DNA of 64,000 nt. Source: Anaerolineales bacterium. Its GTDB lineage: Bacteria; Chloroflexota; Anaerolineae; Anaerolineales; Villigracilaceae. The stretch is taken from contig JAUXUL010000027.1 of assembly GCA_030680795.1 (NCBI GenBank), positions 62,001 to 126,000 of the forward strand. The letters run 5' to 3'. The notes beneath the pieces are model-generated. The model saw nothing but the letters and a program-made list of their open reading frames with translations, was not told where the DNA came from and ran no database searches. Of this stretch, positions 51,642-59,221 are shown piece after piece; position 1 is the stretch's first letter, and every line of letters begins with the position of its first letter. The position numbers and the translations under genes are program-made.

Positions 51642-52615
51642 TTTTCATATCCGTTCGGGTTTGACTTATGCCACTCCCACGCGCTGGAGAGGATTTCCTG
51701 CATGTTGGTTTGGGTTGGTTTCCAGCCCAATTCGCTGATAATTTTTTTTGGAGATGCAATCAGGCGGGCAGAGTCACCGGGCCTGCGCGGGGATTCAACT
51801 GCGGGAATGGCATGCCCTGTCACTTTTCGCGCGGTCTCGATCACCTCTCGGACAGAGAAACCATTTCCGCTTCCCACGTTGTAGGTCATCGTGTCACGCT
51901 TATCAAGCGCATCCAAAGCCAGGAGATGTGCTGAGATCAAATCCGCAATGTGGATGTAATCGCGGATGCAAGTCCCGTCAGGCGTGGGATAGTCTGTGCC
52001 GAAGATGGTTGCGGATTCAGCTTGTCCCAACGCAATTTGCAGCACACGCGGAATGAGATGCGATTCAGGCTGATGCGCCTCGCCGCGTCCAGGCAATGCA
52101 CCGCAGGCATTGAAATAACGCAAGGCAGCAAAATGCAAGCCATGAATACTGCGATACCAATCAAGGGCTTGTTCAGTCATCAGCTTTGTGTGACCATAGA
52201 CATTGGCGGGGCCAAGCGGGGATTCTTCCGTAAGAGGCTCTTCGCTGGATTGATACACCGCGGCAGTGGAAGAAAGGACTAATTTTTTCACACCAGCCTG
52301 AACTGCAATTTCCATCAATTGCAATGAATTGATCAGGTTATTCCGGAAGAATTTACCGGGATCTTTCATGCTATCGCCGGCTTCAATGAATGCCGCGAAG
52401 TGCATGATGGCATCATATTTTGCAGATGTTAACGTTTCAGCAAGCGCATGACTGTCATCCAGGGAGGCGTGAATGAATTTCGCGCCTGAAGGAATTGCGG
52501 CGCGATGACCTGTAACAAGGGAGTCAAACACTGTGACGGAATGTCCTGCCTTGATCAAGGCTTCAGCTGTGGCAGACCCAATATATCCCGCTCCGCCTGT
52601 AACAAAGATATTCAT
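51638..52615 (-). CDS. galE: UDP-glucose 4-epimerase
   Basis: A 325-residue SDR-type epimerase that interconverts UDP-glucose and UDP-galactose. GGAGYIGSATAE binds NAD; the catalytic residues are S in LSSTAAVY and Y-K in VYGHTKLMTE. ALRYFNACGALP and CIRDYIHIADL are typical of GalE. It leads a two-gene unit with the M50 protease and supplies sugars for envelope glycans. Confidence 0.94.
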   Translation of the reverse strand: MNIFVTGGAGYIGSATAEALIKAGHSVTVFDSLVTGHRAAIPSGAKFIHASLDDSHALAETLTSAKYDAIMHFAAFIEAGDSMKDPGKFFRNNLINSLQLMEIAVQAGVKKLVLSSTAAVYQSSEEPLTEESPLGPANVYGHTKLMTEQALDWYRSIHGLHFAALRYFNACGALPGRGEAHQPESHLIPRVLQIALGQAESATIFGTDYPTPDGTCIRDYIHIADLISAHLLALDALDKRDTMTYNVGSGNGFSVREVIETARKVTGHAIPAVESPRRPGDSARLIASPKKIISELGWKPTQTNMQEILSSAWEWHKSNPNGYEK

Positions 52616-52629
52616 TGATGCTCCTGTTA

Positions 52630-52760
52630 AGTTATGTCATTGCGAGCTGCCAGTGTTCTTCTGACGACGAAGCAATCCCCATCTCAACTGGTAAAACCCC
52701 GCAAAACAGGGGATTGCTTCGGGAAAAACACCCTCGCACCGTCCCCGAATGGGGAATGAC
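52630..52760. repeat. Interspersed repeat GTCATTGCGAG...GAATGACGG
   Basis: GTCATTGCGAGCTGCC opens, GAAGCAATCCCC and GGGGATTGCTTCGG form the inner inverted pair, and GGGAATGACGG closes. It matches the element at 39196 in design. Confidence 0.8.
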
Positions 52761-52790
52761 GGATGTGTGCGGTAGTAAAAAAATTATATC

Positions 52791-53693
52791 CTATTGCTCC
52801 ACAAGTTCTGCCTGCCATGCCTGCGCGTACCAACGCAAATATTCCTGCACATGTGCGCCCCAATAGATTTCAGAATGGTCGCCTGCGTAGAAGTAGTATT
52901 CATGGATGTAATTATTCCGGACCAGCATTTCTTCAAAGACAAGGATGCTGGCCAATTCCCTGTCCGCATCACCCACATCCAACCATAAGCGCGGGCGGTT
53001 TTCTTCGGGAATATTTGTAACGATCTTCTCCACATAGGGGGCATCCTCTTTGAAAATGGCGGGGGAATGCAAACCAAGAGAACCAAACAATTCGGGATAT
53101 TCGAAGCCAAGTTTTACCACCCAGCCGCCGCCGCGCGAGAGACCACCAAGAGAGCGATAGCCGCGTTCTGCTAGCGTGCGGTAATTCTTATCTACATAGG
53201 GGATCAAGTCTTTGATGAAACGATCTCCAAAACCTGCGCCGGCTTGCAAATTCCAAGAACGGTCGTCTGGGAAGACGATCATGAATGAGACGGTCTCTCC
53301 TGAATGGCTCAATTGGTCTGCTATGTTTGGGGCGCCTAATCTCAGCCATTGATCTTGTGTATAGGTTTGCCCATGCAGCAGATAAAGGACTGGATAACTT
53401 GCATCCTCCAATTCCCCGTAGCAAGGCGGGAGATAGATGAGAAATTCCTGTGGTGGATTTGTGTAGGAGATCACATCTTGTTGAATGACGCCGGGCTGGG
53501 TGAGACAGGTCAGCGGGGTGGGAGTGGGCGGAATGGGACTTGGGGTAAAAGTGACTGTGGCGGTGACGGTGGGCGGAGGTGACGTCACTGTTTGAGTTGG
53601 GACGCTTCGCGTGTCATATGAGGCGGCGCAGGCTGAAAGTCCAAATAGAAGCGTAAAATAAGTGACGAATAGAATTGCTTGACGGGTGCACAT
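52791..53693 (-). CDS. Esterase-like lipoprotein (PF00756 type)
   Basis: A 300-residue lipoprotein: lipobox LSAC, a Thr/Pro-rich linker of about 35 residues, then an alpha/beta hydrolase of the enterochelin-esterase/antigen-85 group. LIYLPPCYG and YPVLYLLHGQTYTQDQW lead, the nucleophile is Ser in GGLSRGGGW, and the histidine is in AGDHSEIYW. The substrate is unknown. ATG 53693 is chosen because TATAAT lies 7 bases upstream and it begins the signal peptide. Confidence 0.87.
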   Translation of the reverse strand: MCTRQAILFVTYFTLLFGLSACAASYDTRSVPTQTVTSPPPTVTATVTFTPSPIPPTPTPLTCLTQPGVIQQDVISYTNPPQEFLIYLPPCYGELEDASYPVLYLLHGQTYTQDQWLRLGAPNIADQLSHSGETVSFMIVFPDDRSWNLQAGAGFGDRFIKDLIPYVDKNYRTLAERGYRSLGGLSRGGGWVVKLGFEYPELFGSLGLHSPAIFKEDAPYVEKIVTNIPEENRPRLWLDVGDADRELASILVFEEMLVRNNYIHEYYFYAGDHSEIYWGAHVQEYLRWYAQAWQAELVEQ

Positions 53694-53700
53694 CCTTCGC

Positions 53701-53706
53701 ATTATA
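53701..53706 (-). promoter_or_regulatory. -10 box for a leaderless esterase transcript
   Basis: On the minus strand TATAAT, GCGAAGG and ATG are consecutive, a 7-base gap. Confidence 0.6.
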
Positions 53707-53725
53707 CTCGTCCAGTTCATTTGAT

Positions 53726-53800
53726 CGGGGCGTGGCGCAGTCCGGCTAGCGCGTGGTGCTGAGGCACCAAGGTCGGACGGTTATCGTCTCAAATCCTATA
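53726..53800 (+). pseudogene. tRNA-Pro-derived pseudo-tRNA 1
   Basis: The first 28 bases are identical to the tRNA-Pro that starts 76 bases later. The anticodon arm is TGGTG-CTGAGG-CACCA with a 6-base loop, and the T arm (GGACGGTTATCGTCTCAAATCC) and 3' acceptor are ruined. The anticodon stem differs from copies 2-4 by a paired change (T-A for C-G). Confidence 0.8.
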
Positions 53801-53801
53801 T

Positions 53802-53876
53802 CGGGGCGTGGCGCAGTCCGGCTAGCGCGCTTGCTTTGGGAGCAAGAGGTCGCAGGTTCGAATCCTGTCGCCCCGA
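53802..53876 (+). tRNA. tRNA-Pro (anticodon TGG)
   Basis: A complete cloverleaf: acceptor CGGGGCG/CGCCCCG, D stem GCGC/GCGC, anticodon arm CTTGC-TTTGGGA-GCAAG with TGG, T arm GCAGG-TTCGAAT-CCTGT. CCA is not encoded. It is the only intact member of the local tRNA-Pro family. Confidence 0.93.
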
Positions 53877-53877
53877 C

Positions 53878-54120
53878 TTGTACTATATTTATATTATCCG
53901 CAGTCAACACTTACAACGATATTATGTGGGGTCAACCGAAGATGTGGAAAGACGCTTGCATGACCATAATGTAGGCAAGTCCACTTCAACACGCGCGGGT
54001 ATCCCATGGGAATTGATACATACCGAATCTTTTGCAACACGTTCCGATGCGATGCTTCGTGAACGAAAGATCAAGGCGCGTGGTATTGGACGATATTTTG
54101 CTCATATTCAGTCCGGCTAG
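53878..54120 (+). CDS. GIY-YIG nuclease domain protein abutting tRNA-Pro
   Basis: An 80-residue single GIY-YIG domain of the UPF0213/YhbQ type: YYIYIIRSQ, RYYVGSTEDVERRLHDHN with the catalytic Arg, and the C-terminal RSDAMLRERKIKARG. The only starts are TTG at 53878, one base after the tRNA discriminator C, or frames inside the tRNA. The stop codon TAG lies inside the next tRNA-like copy (GTCCGGCTAG). Thus the gene fills the space between two tRNA-Pro copies exactly. It may be a homing-type or repair nuclease. Confidence 0.82.
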   Translation: MYYIYIIRSQHLQRYYVGSTEDVERRLHDHNVGKSTSTRAGIPWELIHTESFATRSDAMLRERKIKARGIGRYFAHIQSG

Positions 54121-54192
54121 TGCGTGGCGCTTGAAGCGCCAAGGTCGGAGGTTTCCCCACAGGGGGGACGATGCGAATCCTGTCGCCCCGAC
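54108..54192 (+). pseudogene. tRNA-Pro-derived pseudo-tRNA 2, chimeric
   Basis: The copy begins in the D loop (CAGTCCGGCTAG), has the TGGCG-CTTGAAG-CGCCA anticodon arm of copies 3 and 4, then carries an insertion (TCCCCACAGGGGGGACGATG) in the T arm, and ends with the CCTGT-CGCCCCGAC 3' part of the intact tRNA-Pro. So its two ends come from different family members. Confidence 0.8.
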
Positions 54193-54201
54193 AGAAAGAC
54201 C

Positions 54202-54249
54202 AATACCGCCATATCACGCCGTCAATCGGCAAATATAGCGGTATTTTTT
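54202..54249 (+). terminator. Hairpin and T-run after pseudo-tRNA 2
   Basis: AATACCGCCATAT and ATATAGCGGTATT pair (12 of 13) around an inner GCCG-TCAAT-CGGC hairpin, followed by TTTTTT. It is related to the hairpins at 55178 and 57875. Confidence 0.75.
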
Positions 54250-54481
54250 ATGTCCCAAACAAAGATACAGAAGGAATAGCGAGGTACATTCGTGGAGACC
54301 GAGCAAATATTATCAGCGATGCGGGTTCCGCGGCTTCCCTTGATAATTTCTAGGACAAATAACGCATGACATTGTGGGTAGAAATCTTTGTAAGATACGT
54401 ATATAATGGATAAAGAGTATTTGATTTCAATGGGATGTTTTCTCAACATTATGTAAGAACGTAAACCTAAATGGAGCTCCA

Positions 54482-55015
54482 ATGGCATCAAATAAAAAAG
54501 AAGTGACTGAAAAAGCAATGCGAATATATATGGCGATAGAGAAAAATAAGAAATCAATCCTGGGGAAGGCTTTAGATCATGAGAAAAACGTTGATGAACT
54601 AAGCGAGGTAGATATGGCCTTGACTCGATTTGAACATAGTTTCCAAATAATGGAAAATTTGCTCATAAATATCCTTAGAACTGAATCCGGCCAAAGAACG
54701 GAAATAGACGAAAAACGGCATTTGTTTATTAATAAAGCCCTTGATTTGTCATCCGAACTAGAAGCTAAACTCAGAAATCCTGATATAAAATATGCGTTCA
54801 GAAATTTATATTTTGACAAACATACTTGGGATGAAATTCTTGTGTGGCTTGAGATTGATTCCGAAATAGTTCAAAACCGATATGAAGAACTCGCCCATTT
54901 GTTTAAAATCCCATATGACAAGAATGACAAGCTATGGGTACAGAAAATACATGATGAGAATAGCAGAAGAATTGCACAACTAGAAAAGAAAAATAAAGGA
55001 GATACCGTTAAATAA
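54482..55015 (+). CDS. AT-rich helical protein, unknown function
   Basis: A 177-residue, highly charged and probably all-helical protein with no signal peptide. Notable stretches are VDELSEVDMALTRFEHSFQIMENLLINILR and a Lys-rich C-terminus. No family is recognised. It is much richer in A+T than housekeeping genes here and lies between two tRNA-like copies, which suggests acquisition. The start has no clear ribosome-binding site (TGGAGCTCC lies upstream). Confidence 0.65.
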   Translation: MASNKKEVTEKAMRIYMAIEKNKKSILGKALDHEKNVDELSEVDMALTRFEHSFQIMENLLINILRTESGQRTEIDEKRHLFINKALDLSSELEAKLRNPDIKYAFRNLYFDKHTWDEILVWLEIDSEIVQNRYEELAHLFKIPYDKNDKLWVQKIHDENSRRIAQLEKKNKGDTVK

Positions 55016-55100
55016 ATCCCTACACCAAAAGATGCCCGTTCTATGCAGAGGAAATTCATGTAGAAGCAATCGTATGATCGCAATACAAAATATGTTAATT

Positions 55101-55175
55101 TTTAGCGTGGCGCAGTCCGGCTAGCGCGTGGCGCTTGAAGCGCCAAGGTCGGAGGTTCGAATCCTCTCGCCCCGA
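55101..55175 (+). pseudogene. tRNA-Pro-derived pseudo-tRNA 3 (anticodon position TGA)
   Basis: Length and arms match tRNA-Pro, but the 5' acceptor strand (TTTAGCG) no longer pairs with CGCCCCG. The anticodon arm TGGCG-CTTGAAG-CGCCA folds, and the T arm GGAGG-TTCGAAT-CCTCT is intact. The loop would give TGA, a Ser anticodon, but the long variable arm of tRNA-Ser is missing. Confidence 0.75.
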
Positions 55176-55177
55176 CA

Positions 55178-55234
55178 AATACCTCCATATAAGGGATTCT
55201 TCCGTCAATCTGACTGGCATATCCTATATATGGA
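55178..55234 (+). terminator. Hairpin and T-run after pseudo-tRNA 3
   Basis: ATACCTCCATATA and TATATGGAGGT pair, with an inner CCGTCAATC...GACTGG portion, followed by TTTTTCT. The inner CGTCAATC is shared with the hairpin at 54202, while both arms changed together. Confidence 0.75.
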
Positions 55235-55270
55235 GGTTTTTCTAATGTCACGAGTAGAAACTAAACAAAA

Positions 55271-55330
55271 ATGGATGCCTACAATAATATTCGTACCCAT
55301 AAGGCTTTACAGGACTCGTCGCCTCGCCAA
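55271..55330 (+). pseudogene. Relic of an rve-type transposase C-terminus
   Basis: The frame reads MDAYNNIRTHKALQDSSPRQ F, which matches the W-x-x-x-YN-x-x-R-x-H-x-AL-x-x-x-SP ending of IS3-like integrase-core transposases. The upstream part has a frame break (AAATGG ATG) and nothing else of the element is recognisable. The rest of 55235-55564 holds no supported gene. Confidence 0.55.
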
Positions 55331-55564
55331 TTCAAAATGCCTGATTTTGTCTACTTATCATTGGTATATAAAATGGGTACTTGGCAGTGCAGCGGGACAG
55401 TAAAGCCGAAATACACATATACAATGAGATCGACCCGGAAGTAACGGGAGTATACTGGAAGAAACTTCCACGCCCACTGGGGAGGGCTCGAAATTTTGCA
55501 AGAAACTGAATAGACACTAAAACTCACGGAGAAGCATACCGTAGCGCGCAAGCCTGGAGGAATT

Positions 55565-55915
55565 ATGGATAATCAAAATCAAAAATCACAGTTCACCCCT
55601 TTGACCTACATTCTGATTGGTGCAGCGTTAACTCTGGCATACTTATTATTCTTTTCAAACTCATCACCCAATGATTGCAAGATTAAATTCGCGCAGTATG
55701 TGAGAGTGTATGCGGGTCCCGACATCAAATATGATGTAACCACTGTTTTGGGTGAAGGTGACCGTTTGACGCTTTCGTCAGGAAAAAGTACCGACTGGCA
55801 TATTTGGCAAGAAGTTGTGACTGACGATGGTATAAAAGGTTGGGCGGCGGAAAACTGGGAAACCGTCTGCGAAAACTATCCGATATCTATCACCTTTGGT
55901 TTGAACGACCAATGA
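55565..55915 (+). CDS. Membrane-anchored SH3-like protein
   Basis: A 116-residue protein: the short start MDNQNQKSQFTPLTYILIG leads into one membrane helix, then a bacterial SH3-type domain (AQYVRVYAGPDIKYDVTTVLGEGDRLTL to GIKGWAAENWE). GGAGG precedes the ATG. The first 20 residues are shared with the next gene although the outer domains differ. It probably binds cell-wall or protein ligands outside the membrane. Confidence 0.75.
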   Translation: MDNQNQKSQFTPLTYILIGAALTLAYLLFFSNSSPNDCKIKFAQYVRVYAGPDIKYDVTTVLGEGDRLTLSSGKSTDWHIWQEVVTDDGIKGWAAENWETVCENYPISITFGLNDQ

Positions 55916-55933
55916 TGATACTTAGGAGAAATT

Positions 55934-56413
55934 ATGGACAACCAAAAACCGCAAACCAGCCCTTTAACATATATCTTGATTGGGGTTGTGATCGTTCTGT
56001 TACTTCAATACTTGTTTTCAAATAACCAAACTCAATCGTCTTCCCCATTTCAACAAAGCAATCCTACGGTAAATCCATATGAAGAGTGCATCACTTGGCA
56101 AGAAACAGAATATCACGATGGAGAAACCGTTTGTGTAATTGGCAAGATTTTATTTGTTGACAATAGTTATGACGATACGGTACAAGAAAGTTTATGGGCA
56201 GCGTATTTTGGTATGTCTGAAAATTCATTCCAAGTGAGAGCATGGGGAGATAGTTTGGATGAATGGCAAGATAAATGTGTCGTTATACGTGGAACGCTAA
56301 TAGATAGAAGTAAACAAGACCCTAGATGGAGAAATAAGGCTCCTGCAATGGTTAATAGTGAGTTCAGTTCAGATTTCGCAATCCGTGAGGCTCCCGTTGG
56401 GTTATGTCAATAA
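55934..56413 (+). CDS. Membrane-anchored protein with an OB-like outer domain
   Basis: A 159-residue protein whose start (MDNQKPQTSPLTYILIG) and membrane helix copy those of the preceding gene. The outer part, ETVCVIGKILFVDNSY to DKCVVIRGTLIDRSKQDPRWRNKAPAMV, looks like a small beta-barrel; I do not recognise a named family. GGAG lies before the ATG. The two genes, 18 bases apart, form an operon of one anchor with two different outer domains. Confidence 0.7.
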   Translation: MDNQKPQTSPLTYILIGVVIVLLLQYLFSNNQTQSSSPFQQSNPTVNPYEECITWQETEYHDGETVCVIGKILFVDNSYDDTVQESLWAAYFGMSENSFQVRAWGDSLDEWQDKCVVIRGTLIDRSKQDPRWRNKAPAMVNSEFSSDFAIREAPVGLCQ

Positions 56414-56636
56414 AAAATTTTCCGAATATTGAAAACCGGCTAGAAACTGACGAATTTCAAGAGACTGTATTAGCTCTTCAGTTGACAAGCGAGCAACTTT
56501 CACATCCTGCAACAACTTGAAATCTTCCTAATTGTACATAAGTAATTGTTTGTCTACCCAATGCTTTTCGAGGTTTCAAGGTATTAGTCAGCTTCGCGCC
56601 ACGGCAATAACTAAGCAATCGAACCCGGAGGTTATT

Positions 56637-57635
56637 ATGCAAATAAGTCGTTTCTTGTTGTTTGTTATGTTATTGCTTTCAGCTTGTGCGCCTTCACCAT
56701 TGGCTATTCAAACTGCGATAGCGGCGACACAAGCAGTGTGGACGAAAACTCCTTCTCCCACCTCAACCCATACTCCAACACCAACCCAGACACCAACGCC
56801 GACTCTAGGTCCTGGGGAAATCAAGGATTCGAGAGGCGTGAGCATGATTCTTGTTCCTGCGGGTGAATTCACGATGGGAAGCTCGGCGGAGGATGCTATT
56901 GTGGAGTGCCAAAAACGGTCCATAATCCAAAACACGAGTGGATGGGATTGCTCAAAGGACTCGTTCATAGATGGAGAACCCGCGCATACGGTTTATTTGG
57001 ATGCTTATGATATTGATAAATATGAAGTGAGCAATGCCGCATACCGCGCCTGCGTGGAGGCGGGCGAATGTTCTCCACCCGATGATAACTGGACCCCCAT
57101 ACCGAACAGTTATTATGGCAACAGCGCTTACGATGATTACCCTGTTCATGTGGATTGGAACATGGCGAAGGCCTTTTGCGAGTGGAGGGGAGCGCGCCTG
57201 CCGACCGAAGCCGAATGGGAGAAGGCGGCGCGTGGTTCAAATGGAAGCGTATATCCCTGGGGGAATGCTTTTGACGTGACAAAGTTGAATTTCTGTGATA
57301 AGCAGTGTCGTTGGGCAAACAATAACATTAATTACAACGATGGTTTTGCCGAATCCGCGCCTGTGGATTCATATCCAAATGGCGTGAGCCAATATGGAAT
57401 TTATAATATGGCGGGCAATGTCTATGAATGGGTGAATGATTGGTACAGCGAAACGTATTACCAAAGTTCTCCTTCATCGAATCCTTTGGGGCCGAATACA
57501 GGAGAATTTCGAGTGTTGCGTGGCGGCTCATGGTCGTCTAGAAGCGATACCTACTTTCGCTCTACCTTCCGCAACATGAACCCTCCTACGTCCGAGGGAA
57601 GGGACGATGGTTTTCGTTGTGCCCGCTCACCATAG
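56637..57635 (+). CDS. FGE-sulfatase-domain lipoprotein
   Basis: A 332-residue lipoprotein: lipobox LSAC, a Thr/Pro linker of about 30 residues, then a formylglycine-generating-enzyme (SUMF1) type fold. Hallmarks are MILVPAGEFTMGSS, DKYEVSNAAYRACVEAG, PVHVDWNMAKAFCEWRGARLPTEAEWEKAARG, YNMAGNVYEWVNDWY and VLRGGSWSSRS to GFRCAR. The active-site Cys pair of true FGE is not evident, so a binding or structural role is likely. GGAGG fixes ATG 56637. Confidence 0.87.
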   Translation: MQISRFLLFVMLLLSACAPSPLAIQTAIAATQAVWTKTPSPTSTHTPTPTQTPTPTLGPGEIKDSRGVSMILVPAGEFTMGSSAEDAIVECQKRSIIQNTSGWDCSKDSFIDGEPAHTVYLDAYDIDKYEVSNAAYRACVEAGECSPPDDNWTPIPNSYYGNSAYDDYPVHVDWNMAKAFCEWRGARLPTEAEWEKAARGSNGSVYPWGNAFDVTKLNFCDKQCRWANNNINYNDGFAESAPVDSYPNGVSQYGIYNMAGNVYEWVNDWYSETYYQSSPSSNPLGPNTGEFRVLRGGSWSSRSDTYFRSTFRNMNPPTSEGRDDGFRCARSP

Positions 57636-57786
57636 TTCTGCGACCGAAGGGAGTTCTGATTTCTGTAATTCCGATAACAAGCCGCTTGTTTTATCTTGCC
57701 TTTTTCGCAAGCCTACATAATACTTGCGAAGCGTTCAATAACGAACGCTTGCCTAGTGCAAAATTCTATACAACATGACGATGTTT

Positions 57787-57861
57787 TAGGGCGTGGCGCA
57801 GTCCGGCTAGCACGTGGCGCTTGAAGCGCCAAGGTCGGAGGTTCGAATCCTCTCGCCCCGA
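57787..57861 (+). pseudogene. tRNA-Pro-derived pseudo-tRNA 4 (anticodon position TGA)
   Basis: Nearly identical to copy 3. The acceptor strand TAGGGCG pairs at five of seven positions, and the D stem has a GCAC change. The anticodon arm TGGCG-CTTGAAG-CGCCA and the T arm are intact. Confidence 0.75.
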
Positions 57862-57874
57862 CAAAATATTATTG

Positions 57875-57918
57875 ACCGTTGTATTATGTCGACATTCGGC
57901 ATTATATGACGGTATTTT
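57875..57918 (+). terminator. Hairpin and T-run after pseudo-tRNA 4
   Basis: ACCGTTGTATTAT pairs in part with ATTATATGACGGT around TGTCGACATTCGGC, followed by TATTTTTA. The arms are less complete than in the other two hairpins. Confidence 0.6.
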
Positions 57919-58142
57919 TATATCTTACGCAAAAGTAAAAGAAAAATGTACGCTGGGCCGAGTGGCAGGTCTGTTTGCGAAGTTCGCGGGCGTTTTGGTA
58001 GCCTTTGGGTGTGGTTCTACGCGGCGGCATTCATACCCCCTCCGCCCTGCGGGCACCTCCCCCAAATCCGATAGGAGAAGTTTATATGTCAACCCGAATT
58101 CTGAGGTTGGATTTGGAGGAGGACAGGTGGGGGTTACTCATC

Positions 58143-58481
58143 CTACTTCTTCAATAAGGCAACTGCCTTTTCATGCGCTTTTGTTGCCTTCCACTTGGTT
58201 TTAATCAGCACGTGAGCAATATCTTCGTCTAATAACATCGCTGTATAATAGAGGTTCATTTTTTCCCCATATTTTTCTGTGTTTTCGTTGATCATTTTTG
58301 CGACCAATTTCCTCTTAATGTAACTACCAGCCTCCACCCAATCAAAAGCCGCAACTCCTAAACTGACCTGCTGTTCGGAATATCCTTTTTCTTCAAGAAC
58401 TTTTTTAAGTTCCTTTTTTTGGTCGGCATTGTCAATACTTGAAAAAATGTTAAAATTCGATAAATACCTGAAAAATCCCAT
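58143..58481 (-). CDS. Small protein, unknown function
   Basis: A 112-residue soluble, Lys-rich, probably helical protein (NADQKKELKKVLEEKGYSEQQVSLGVAAFDWVEAGSYIKRKLVAKMINENTEKYG). No family is recognised. It lies at the right edge of the tRNA-like tract and is transcribed toward it. Confidence 0.6.
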   Translation of the reverse strand: MGFFRYLSNFNIFSSIDNADQKKELKKVLEEKGYSEQQVSLGVAAFDWVEAGSYIKRKLVAKMINENTEKYGEKMNLYYTAMLLDEDIAHVLIKTKWKATKAHEKAVALLKK

Positions 58482-58880
58482 AACATATCCTTTATCTGTT
58501 TGCCAAGTTCAGTCTATTATTTCGCTGTAAGCCTAATTGTAAAGTTATTATAATCCCAGCAGGCCCAGCGGCAAGTGCAAAAAACAATATTAAAAAGCAA
58601 TTGCTTGTGCTTTTCTGCTAGTTTCCATCGCAAGAATCCTTAATGCTGTACTGGTGAGATACTGGCGCAAAGCCTGGATTTTTCACGCACGATAGCGCAT
58701 GCAAAACCACCGATAACGCTCGCGACATAGGCGCCTGGGTTAACCCTCCTCACCGACACTACCCCACAGAAAGCATGCGGGGCTTCCCACAGGGCGCTTC
58801 GCAGACGCAAACCGTAGACCCTTCCCGCTAGTTAAAGATTTCTAACACGACTGCCTGGGTCTCCTACATTTTAAACTGTG
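58482..58880. other. Gene-free stretch with a GC-rich structured part
   Basis: 58482-58640 is AT-rich and featureless. 58640-58860 is GC-rich with several short inverted parts (GCATGCGGGGCTTCCC, CCCACAGGGCGCTTCGC) and no supported frame on either strand. It may hold a decayed element or an unknown RNA. Confidence 0.4.
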
Positions 58881-58885
58881 TGTGC

Positions 58886-58891
58886 TAAAAT
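58886..58891 (+). promoter_or_regulatory. Extended -10 of the 58.9-61.5 kb operon
   Basis: TG, C, TAAAAT precedes the first ATG by 17 bases and would give a short leader containing AGAGGA. Confidence 0.55.
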
Positions 58892-58908
58892 TGTCCCAGA
58901 GGATCAAC

Positions 58909-59211
58909 ATGGCTAAAAAGATTGACGGCGTTATCGAGGCAGTCCGCTATAAGAATGGACAGATCACACTGGTGCGGGCTTATGAACGGCGGGGCGCTAC
59001 CTTTTCAGATCATGTTCTGTTAGACCGCAAAACACTTCTTGAGCGCTTGCATAAAGGCGAACAATATGTCACCGGTTCACGAAAAGACCTGCTGGCCAGC
59101 ACCTTCACATTTGGAAAGCCGGTCGTCTTAGCGAAGGAAAATAACCGCGAATTCCTTGCCACGCGTGAAAACACAGCCTGTGATGAACTTGAAGATGTGC
59201 CGGTCTTTTAG
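58909..59211 (+). CDS. Small conserved-looking protein, unknown function
   Basis: A 100-residue protein starting MAKKIDGVIEAVRYKNGQITLVRAYERRGATFSD. It is a compact beta-rich sequence with no known motif. AGAGGA before ATG 58909 sets the start. It is first of four genes packed to 61490, so it probably shares a task with the NERD-like protein that follows. Confidence 0.7.
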   Translation: MAKKIDGVIEAVRYKNGQITLVRAYERRGATFSDHVLLDRKTLLERLHKGEQYVTGSRKDLLASTFTFGKPVVLAKENNREFLATRENTACDELEDVPVF

Positions 59212-59221
59212 GTGAAATTCC

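Noticed and set aside
54192-54481. Coding region on the minus strand (54222-54557)
   Set aside because: It runs antisense over the hairpin and the start of the next gene and has no recognisable motif.
55101-57861. Functional tRNA-Ser(TGA) genes at 55101 and 57787
   Set aside because: The acceptor stems do not pair and the long variable arm of tRNA-Ser is missing; they are tRNA-Pro-derived copies.
58482-58880. tmRNA or 6S RNA
   Set aside because: None of the conserved tmRNA ends or tag frame, nor a 6S-like long central bulge, could be recognised.
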